This document shows, in pieces, positions 6,384 to 11,144 of a DNA stretch of 11,144 bases; the stretch's first letter is position 1, and each line of letters opens with the position of its first letter. The stretch is from NCBI GenBank assembly GCA_964632795.1, contig CAZWEZ010000112.1:1-11144 (forward strand), written 5' to 3'. The notes beneath the pieces were generated by a model. It searched no databases. It was not told the origin of the DNA and saw nothing but the letters and a program-made list of their open reading frames with translations. The DNA is from CAZWEZ01 sp964632795. Lineage in GTDB: Bacteria; Pseudomonadota; Alphaproteobacteria; Rhodospirillales; 2-02-FULL-58-16. Position numbers and translations under genes: made by a program.

Positions 6384-8242
6384 CCGAGGTGGCGCTGGGC
6401 ATCGATGCGGGGTTCCAGATGTGGGCGCTGTTCGCCCTCATCCTCGGCGCCCTGGTGCTCTATGCCCTGGAACGGCTGCCCATGGAGGTGACCGCGATCG
6501 GGGTGGTCTGCGTGCTGCTGGTGTTCTTCCACCTGTTCCCGGTCCCCGGCGCCGGGGGCGCCAACGCCCTGGGGCCGGCCCGCATCCTCGAGGGCTTCGG
6601 CAACCCGGCCCTGGTCACCGTGCTGTCGCTGCTGGTCATGGGCCAGGGGATCGTCCGCACCGGGGTGCTGGACCGGATGGCGCGGCTGGTGATGGGGGTC
6701 GGCGGCGGACGCGCCTGGATCTCGCTGGCGGTGGTGCTGGCGGTGTCGGTGGCGGTCAGCGGCTTCCTCTCCAACATCCCGGTGGTGGTCATCTTCATCC
6801 CCATCATGCAGGCCCTGGCGGCGCGTTTCGGACGCTCGGTGTCGAAGGTGATGATCCCGCTCAGCTACGCCGCGGTGCTCGGCGGCATGACCACGCTGAT
6901 CGGCTCGAGCACCAACCTGCTGGTCAACAGCGGCCTGGTCGGGATGGGGGAGACACCCTTCGCCTTCTTCGATTTCACCGTCCCCGGCCTGGTCATGGCG
7001 GCGGCCGGGCTGGCCTACGTGCTGCTGGCGGCGCCCCGGCTGCTGCCCGACCGGGCATCGCTGGCCGATTCACTGCTCGGGGTCGGGGGCAAGCAGTTCA
7101 TCGCCCAGATCACGGTGTCCGGGGATTCGGAACTGGTCGGCGAGGTCGCCCCCGGGGGTCTGTTCCCCAGCCTGCCCGAGATGACGGTGCGCATGATCCA
7201 GCGCGGCGAGCGGGCCATCCTGCCGCCGTTCGAGGACATTTCGGTGCTGCCCGGCGACGTCCTGGTGGTGGCCGCCACCCGCCAGGCGCTGACCGAGGCG
7301 CTGGCCCACGACCCGGGGCTGCTGTCGCCCGACCTCCAGGACGGGCGGGGCGGCGAGCGGGAGGGCGGCGAACCGTGGCACGAGGGCGAACGGGTACTGG
7401 CCGAGGCCATGGTGGCGCCGGCCTCGCGCCTGATCGGCATGACCATCGCCCGGATCGGCTTCCGCTACAAGACGCGGTGCATCGTGCTCGGCATCCAGCG
7501 CCGCTCGCGGATGATCCGCGCCCGCCTCACCGACATCCGCCTCAGGGCCGGCGACGTGCTGCTGGTCCAGGGCCAGCCCGACGACGTCGGGGCGCTGAAG
7601 GCCAACCGCGACGTGGTGCTGATCGAATGGTCGGCCCAGGAACTGCCGGCCCTCAGGCGCTCGCGCCGCGCCAGCCTGATCTTCCTGACGGTGATCGGCT
7701 GCGCGGCCTCGGGCCTGGTGCCGGTGGTGGTGGCGACCCTGACCGGGGCGGCGGCGATGGTCGCCGTCGGGGTGCTCAACGTCCACCAGGCGGTCCGCGC
7801 CCTCGACGCCCGGATCATCGCCACCATCGGCTCCGCCCTGGCGCTGGGCGCCGCCCTCCAGGAGACCGGCGGCGCCGCCTTCATCGCCCACACCCTGGTC
7901 GAAGCCCTGTACGGAGTCGGCCCGGTGATAACGCTGTCGCTGTTCTTCCTGCTGGTCGCCGGACTGTCCAACATCATCAGCACCAAGACCGCCGCCGTGC
8001 TGTTCACCCCCATCGCCGTCGACATCGCCCTCGAGCTGGGGGTTGCGCCGGCGGCCTTCGCGGTGGCCGTGGTGTTCGCCTCCAACTGTTCGTTCGCCTC
8101 GCCGCTGGGCTACCAGACCAACCTCCTGGTGATGGGGCCCGGCCACTACCGCTTCACCGACTTCGCGCGGGCCGGCATCCCGCTGATCGTCTTGATGTGG
8201 ATCGTCTTCACCCTGTTCGCGCCCTGGTACTACGGGCTTTGA
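6380..8242 (+). CDS. SLC13/DASS-family anion transporter with two TrkA-C domains
   Basis: A 620-residue inner-membrane protein, probably a sodium- or proton-coupled transporter of a divalent anion such as sulfate or a dicarboxylate. It has the inverted-repeat layout of the family. The N-terminal membrane half (about 12-220) holds GFLSNIPVVVIFIP (128-141) and GSSTNLLVNS (175-184). The C-terminal half (about 430-618) holds the matching LSNIISTKTAAV (529-540) and GYQTNLLVMG (577-586). These SN/TN motifs form the substrate and cation sites in known members. Between the halves lie two cytoplasmic TrkA-C (RCK-C) domains, near 235-315 and 337-418, ending in PGDVLVVAA and AGDVLLVQG; such domains bind small ligands in other proteins and suggest gating. 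The start ATG at 6380 overlaps the methyltransferase stop (ATGA), so translation is coupled. The length is normal for TrkA-C-bearing members. Substrate is unassigned. Confidence 0.9.
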   Translation: MTEVALGIDAGFQMWALFALILGALVLYALERLPMEVTAIGVVCVLLVFFHLFPVPGAGGANALGPARILEGFGNPALVTVLSLLVMGQGIVRTGVLDRMARLVMGVGGGRAWISLAVVLAVSVAVSGFLSNIPVVVIFIPIMQALAARFGRSVSKVMIPLSYAAVLGGMTTLIGSSTNLLVNSGLVGMGETPFAFFDFTVPGLVMAAAGLAYVLLAAPRLLPDRASLADSLLGVGGKQFIAQITVSGDSELVGEVAPGGLFPSLPEMTVRMIQRGERAILPPFEDISVLPGDVLVVAATRQALTEALAHDPGLLSPDLQDGRGGEREGGEPWHEGERVLAEAMVAPASRLIGMTIARIGFRYKTRCIVLGIQRRSRMIRARLTDIRLRAGDVLLVQGQPDDVGALKANRDVVLIEWSAQELPALRRSRRASLIFLTVIGCAASGLVPVVVATLTGAAAMVAVGVLNVHQAVRALDARIIATIGSALALGAALQETGGAAFIAHTLVEALYGVGPVITLSLFFLLVAGLSNIISTKTAAVLFTPIAVDIALELGVAPAAFAVAVVFASNCSFASPLGYQTNLLVMGPGHYRFTDFARAGIPLIVLMWIVFTLFAPWYYGL

Positions 8243-8261
8243 GAGTCGCTCCGCATTTCGG

Positions 8262-8290
8262 TTGACGACGGCCGGCGGCTTTCATATAAG
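8262..8290 (+). promoter_or_regulatory. Sigma-70-type promoter of serC-serA
   Basis: TTGACG (8262-8267) and TATAAG (8285-8290) are separated by exactly 17 bases, each matching the consensus hexamer at five of six positions. The predicted transcription start is near G8297. It lies in the only sizeable gap between the SLC13 gene and serC, so the serine genes should have their own promoter. No terminator was found in the 19 bases between the SLC13 stop and the -35 box, so read-through from upstream is possible. Confidence 0.8.
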
Positions 8291-8296
8291 GGCCGT

Positions 8297-8352
8297 GGGC
8301 CAGCGGCTCCCAACGGTCGCCAGCCCTTCTGCAAGGAAGGGAGATAAAGACG
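8297..8352 (+). ncRNA. Structured 5' leader of serC (serC-motif candidate) with alternative hairpins
   Basis: From the predicted start G8297 the leader can form hairpin A: 8297-8300 pairs with 8323-8326, a CA/CA internal loop follows, 8303-8308 pairs with 8315-8320 (including two G-U pairs), and the loop is CCCAAC. Hairpin B pairs CCCTTC (8324-8329) perfectly with GAAGGG (8336-8341) around a six-base loop. B covers most of the Shine-Dalgarno stretch GGGAG (8339-8343), nine bases before the serC ATG. A and B share C8324-C8326 and cannot form together, so forming A would free the ribosome site. A conserved cis-regulatory serC RNA motif is known upstream of serC in alphaproteobacteria; position and structure fit, but I could not compare it with the Rfam model. 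No ligand is known to me. Confidence 0.68.
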
Positions 8353-9516
8353 ATGACTGCCATCCCCAGGCCGGACCTTCGTCCGGCCGTTCCACATTTT
8401 TCAAGCGGACCCTGCGCCAAGCGACCCGGCTGGTCGCCAGACGCCCTGAAGGACGCCTGCGTCGGGCGCTCGCACCGGGCCAAGGCGGGCAAGGCCAAGC
8501 TGGCCAGGGTGATCGACGAGACCCGCGAGCTACTCGGGGTGCCGGACGAATGGCGCCTCGGCATCGTCCCGGCGTCCGACACCGGGGCCGTCGAGATGGC
8601 CCTGTGGTCCCTCCTCGGGGCGCGCGGGGTCGACGTCCTGGCCTGGGAGAGCTTCGGTTCGGGCTGGGTCACCGACATCGTCAAACAGCTCGAGGTGGAC
8701 GACGCCCGGGTGCTGGAGGCCGGCTACGGCGAGATCCCCGACCTGTCGGCGGTCGATTTCTCCCGCGACGTGGTGTTCACCTGGAACGGCACCACCTCGG
8801 GGGTCCGGGTTCCCGACGGCGAGTGGATCGCCGACGATCGCGGCGGGCTGACCATCTGCGACGCCACCTCGGCCGCCTTCGCCATGGAACTGCCGTGGGA
8901 CAAGCTGGACGCCACCACGTATTCGTGGCAGAAGGTGATGGGCGGCGAGGCCCAGCACGGCATGCTGATCCTGTCGCCGCGCGCCGTCGAGCGCCTGGAG
9001 ACCCATACCCCTTCGTGGCCGCTGCCCAAGATCTTCCGCCTCACCAAAAAGGGCAAATTGATCGAGGGCATCTTCAGCGGCGCCACCATCAACACCCCGT
9101 CCATGCTGGCCGTCGAGGACGCGCTGGACGGCCTCGCCTGGGCCCGCTCGGTGGGCGGGCTTGCGGCCCTGATCGCCCGTTCGCGGGCCAACCTGGCGGC
9201 CATCGAGGGGTGGGTCGAACGGACCGCGTGGGTCGACTTCCTGGCCCGGGACCCGGCGTTCCGCTCCAACACCTCGGTGTGCCTGAAGGTGGTCGATCCG
9301 TGGTTCGCCGCCCTGTCGCCCGACGACCAGGCGGCCACCGCCAAGCGCCTGGCGGCCCTGCTCGAAGACGAAGGCGCGGCCTACGACATCGGCGCCTACC
9401 GCGACGCCCCGCCGGGCCTGCGCATCTGGGCCGGGGCGACGGTGGAGACCGCCGACCTGGAGGCCCTGTTCCCGTGGCTGGAATGGGCATTTCAAACGAT
9501 GAGGAATTGGTCATGA
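8353..9516 (+). CDS. serC: Phosphoserine aminotransferase SerC (alphaproteobacterial type)
   Basis: A 387-residue PLP-dependent enzyme that converts 3-phosphohydroxypyruvate and glutamate to O-phosphoserine and 2-oxoglutarate, the second step of serine synthesis. The N-terminus PHFSSGPCAKRPGW (14-27) has the FxxGP substrate loop of SerC, and SWQKVMGGEAQHGM (191-204) holds Lys194, which should form the Schiff base with PLP. DATSAAF upstream carries the aspartate that normally contacts the cofactor pyridine nitrogen. The wording of these motifs follows the shorter, divergent alphaproteobacterial SerC subfamily rather than the E. coli type. The ATG at 8353 is nine bases after GGGAG in the structured leader, the only plausible start. 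The stop overlaps the serA start by ATGA, so the two enzymes are translated together. It probably also serves the pyridoxal phosphate pathway (4-phosphohydroxythreonine step), as SerC does elsewhere. Confidence 0.96.
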   Translation: MTAIPRPDLRPAVPHFSSGPCAKRPGWSPDALKDACVGRSHRAKAGKAKLARVIDETRELLGVPDEWRLGIVPASDTGAVEMALWSLLGARGVDVLAWESFGSGWVTDIVKQLEVDDARVLEAGYGEIPDLSAVDFSRDVVFTWNGTTSGVRVPDGEWIADDRGGLTICDATSAAFAMELPWDKLDATTYSWQKVMGGEAQHGMLILSPRAVERLETHTPSWPLPKIFRLTKKGKLIEGIFSGATINTPSMLAVEDALDGLAWARSVGGLAALIARSRANLAAIEGWVERTAWVDFLARDPAFRSNTSVCLKVVDPWFAALSPDDQAATAKRLAALLEDEGAAYDIGAYRDAPPGLRIWAGATVETADLEALFPWLEWAFQTMRNWS

Positions 9517-11090
9517 GCAAAGTCCTGATTTCCGACAAGATGAGCCCGCTGGCCGCCGAGGTGTTCGCCGAACGCGGCATCGAGGTCGACGTCAAGCCGG
9601 GGATGACGCCCCAGGAACTCACCGCATGCATCGCCGGCTACGACGGCCTGGCGGTGCGCTCCGCCACCAAGGCCACCGCCCAGGTCATCGAGGCGGCGGT
9701 GCGCCTCAAGGTCATCGGCCGCGCCGGCATCGGGGTCGACAACATCGACGTCGCGGCGGCGACGGCGCGCGGGGTGGTGGTCATGAACACCCCGTTCGGC
9801 AACTCGATCACCACCGCCGAGCACGCCATCGCCATGCTGCTGGCGCTGGCCCGGCGGATCCCCCAGGCCAACGCCTCGACCCACGCCGGCAAGTGGGAGA
9901 AGAGCAAGTTCATGGGCGTCGAGGTGATGGGCAAGACGCTGGGCATCATCGGCTGCGGCAACATCGGCTCGATCGCCGCCGACCGCGCCCAGGGGCTGAA
10001 GATGAAGGTGATCGCCTATGACCCCTACCTGTCGCCGGAACGGGCCGCCGACCTGGGCGTCGACAAGGTGGAGCTGGACCAGTTGTTGGCGCGCTCCGAC
10101 TTCATCAGCCTGCACACCCCGCTGACCGACGCCACCCGCAACATCATCGACGCCCCCGCCATCGCCAGGATGAAAAAGGGGGTGAGGATCGTCAACTGCG
10201 CGCGGGGCGGGCTGATCGTCGAGGAGGACCTCAAGGCGGCGCTGGAGAGCGGCCACGTGGCGGGGGCCGCGATCGACGTGTTCGCCACCGAGCCGGCCAC
10301 CGAAAACATCCTGTTCGGCATGGAACAGGTGGTGGCGACGCCCCACCTCGGGGCCTCGACTACCGAGGCCCAGGAGAAGGTGGCGCTCCAGGTCGCCGAG
10401 CAGATGGCCGACTTCCTGCTCACCGGAGGCGTCACCAACGCCCTCAACATGCCCTCGGTGAGCGCCGAGGAGGCGCCCAAGCTCAAGCCCTACATGAAGC
10501 TGGCCAAGCAGATCGGCGGCTTCGCCGGACAGATGACGCGCTCCGGGCTCAAGTCGGCGACCATCGAGTACGAGGGCCACTGCACCGAGCTCAACACCAA
10601 GCCGCTGACGGCGGTGGTTCTGCAGGGCCTGCTGTCGCCGTTGCTCGAGGACGTCAACATGGTCAGCGCCCCGGCCGTCGCCAAGGAGCGCAACATCGCC
10701 GTCAGCGAGGTCAAGCACGAGCGGGCCGGCTCCTACCAGACCCTGATCCGCCTCACGGTGGAGACCGAGACCCAGACCCGGGACCTGGCCGGGACCCTGT
10801 TCGACGGCGATAAGCCGCGCATCGTCGAGATCAAGGGCATCCCCATCGACGCCCGGCTCGGCCCCCACATGCTGTACATCACCAACCGCGACAAGCCCGG
10901 CTTCATCGGCGCGCTCGGCACCACGCTGGGGGACGCCGGGATCAACATCGCCACCTTCAGCCTGGGCCGCGCCGAGCGCGGAGGCGACGCCATCGCCCTG
11001 ATCGAGGTCGACGAACCGGTCGGCGAGGACGTGCTGGCCAGGGTCCGCAAGCTGCCCCACGTGGTCCACGTCATTCCGCTGACGTTCTAA
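9513..11090 (+). CDS. serA: D-3-phosphoglycerate dehydrogenase SerA (long form, with ACT domain)
   Basis: A 525-residue cytoplasmic dehydrogenase that oxidises 3-phosphoglycerate to 3-phosphohydroxypyruvate with NAD, the first step of serine synthesis. The substrate domain is 1 to about 100 plus about 285-310. The nucleotide domain between them has GCGNIG (147-152) and a possible NAD-ribose acidic residue in AYDPYL. The catalytic set is visible: Arg231 in NCARGG, Glu260 in FATEPA and His278 in TPHLGAS. Residues from about 320 form the allosteric-substrate-binding domain, and the last 75 or so an ACT domain (MLYITNRDKPGFIGALGTTL), the type that binds serine for feedback inhibition in long-form enzymes. 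The length of 525 matches that class. The ATG at 9513 is inside the serC stop (ATGA) with GAGGAA upstream. The product feeds straight to SerC. Confidence 0.97.
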   Translation: MSKVLISDKMSPLAAEVFAERGIEVDVKPGMTPQELTACIAGYDGLAVRSATKATAQVIEAAVRLKVIGRAGIGVDNIDVAAATARGVVVMNTPFGNSITTAEHAIAMLLALARRIPQANASTHAGKWEKSKFMGVEVMGKTLGIIGCGNIGSIAADRAQGLKMKVIAYDPYLSPERAADLGVDKVELDQLLARSDFISLHTPLTDATRNIIDAPAIARMKKGVRIVNCARGGLIVEEDLKAALESGHVAGAAIDVFATEPATENILFGMEQVVATPHLGASTTEAQEKVALQVAEQMADFLLTGGVTNALNMPSVSAEEAPKLKPYMKLAKQIGGFAGQMTRSGLKSATIEYEGHCTELNTKPLTAVVLQGLLSPLLEDVNMVSAPAVAKERNIAVSEVKHERAGSYQTLIRLTVETETQTRDLAGTLFDGDKPRIVEIKGIPIDARLGPHMLYITNRDKPGFIGALGTTLGDAGINIATFSLGRAERGGDAIALIEVDEPVGEDVLARVRKLPHVVHVIPLTF

Positions 11091-11108
11091 TACCAAGGGG
11101 CACTGATA

Positions 11109-11144
11109 ATGACCCATAGAGACGGCTTTCCAAGGCTTTCGGAC
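11109..11144 (+). CDS. Start of a further gene in the serC-serA operon (cut by window edge)
   Basis: An ATG at 11109 opens a reading frame of 12 codons to the window end, reading MTHRDGFPRLSD. AAGGGG lies eight bases upstream and the serA stop is only 18 bases before it, with no terminator between, so it is likely part of the same transcript. The fragment is too short for a family call. In related alphaproteobacteria serA is often followed by hisZ and purA; the peptide is not the usual purA start and does not clearly match hisZ, so no name is given. Confidence 0.5.
   Translation, partial: MTHRDGFPRLSD

Noticed and set aside
8243..8261. A possible terminator after the SLC13 gene
   Set aside because: There is no stable stem followed by a T run in this gap, so no terminator is called.
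8291..8318. A longer imperfect inverted repeat pairing 8291-8299 with 8309-8318
   Set aside because: Its left arm starts upstream of the predicted transcription start at 8297, so it would not form in the RNA; it could act only as a DNA site, for which there is no other support.
9492..11117. A 541-codon minus-strand open frame across serA
   Set aside because: It lies opposite serA, whose catalytic and NAD motifs are all present, and has the same low-complexity shadow composition.

Overview
The window is GC-rich, densely packed DNA (intergenic gaps mostly under 20 bases) from an alphaproteobacterium, most likely of the Rhodospirillales/Magnetospirillum type. That placement rests on the alphaproteobacterial form of SerC, the serC-serA gene pair behind what looks like a serC-type RNA leader, and the overall gene style. 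No genus can be named from the sequence alone. No rRNA, tRNA, CRISPR array, insertion sequence or phage gene was seen, and no gene-free stretch exceeds about 160 bases.

Layout. (1) Positions 1-2567, minus strand: three tightly coupled glycosyltransferase genes, reading from a COG4671-type glycosyltransferase, through a GT4-family enzyme, into a third glycosyltransferase cut by the window edge. They probably belong to a surface or exopolysaccharide locus. (2) Positions 2568-2725: a divergent intergenic region with an AT-rich core (about 2601-2660). (3) Positions 2726-8242, plus strand: a four-gene, translationally coupled block encoding an 881-residue ABC-exporter-like protein with an abnormal nucleotide-binding domain, a stand-alone cyclic-nucleotide-binding protein, a small class I methyltransferase, and an SLC13-family anion transporter carrying two TrkA-C domains. 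(4) Positions 8243-11090: a near-consensus sigma-70 promoter, a structured leader and the serine biosynthesis genes serC and serA, followed by the first 12 codons of another gene.

The most interesting object is the ABC-like protein. Its membrane half looks like an ordinary type IV (ABCB-like) exporter. Its ATPase half has lost the Walker A lysine (Arg), the Walker B catalytic glutamate (Gly), the switch histidine (Asn) and a recognisable LSGGQ. It also carries about 290 extra residues between the Q-loop and the signature region. That extra material reads as two further degenerate copies of the Q-loop/helical subdomain, so three Q-loop-like segments follow a single Walker A. With the co-transcribed cyclic-nucleotide sensor, methyltransferase and SLC13 transporter, this is the best candidate here for an undescribed system, probably membrane-based and second-messenger-linked. 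Its function cannot be read from the sequence.

The second notable object is the serC leader. From the predicted transcription start, the RNA can fold into a 5' hairpin or into a second hairpin that sequesters the serC Shine-Dalgarno. The two share three cytosines and so exclude each other, a plausible translational switch.
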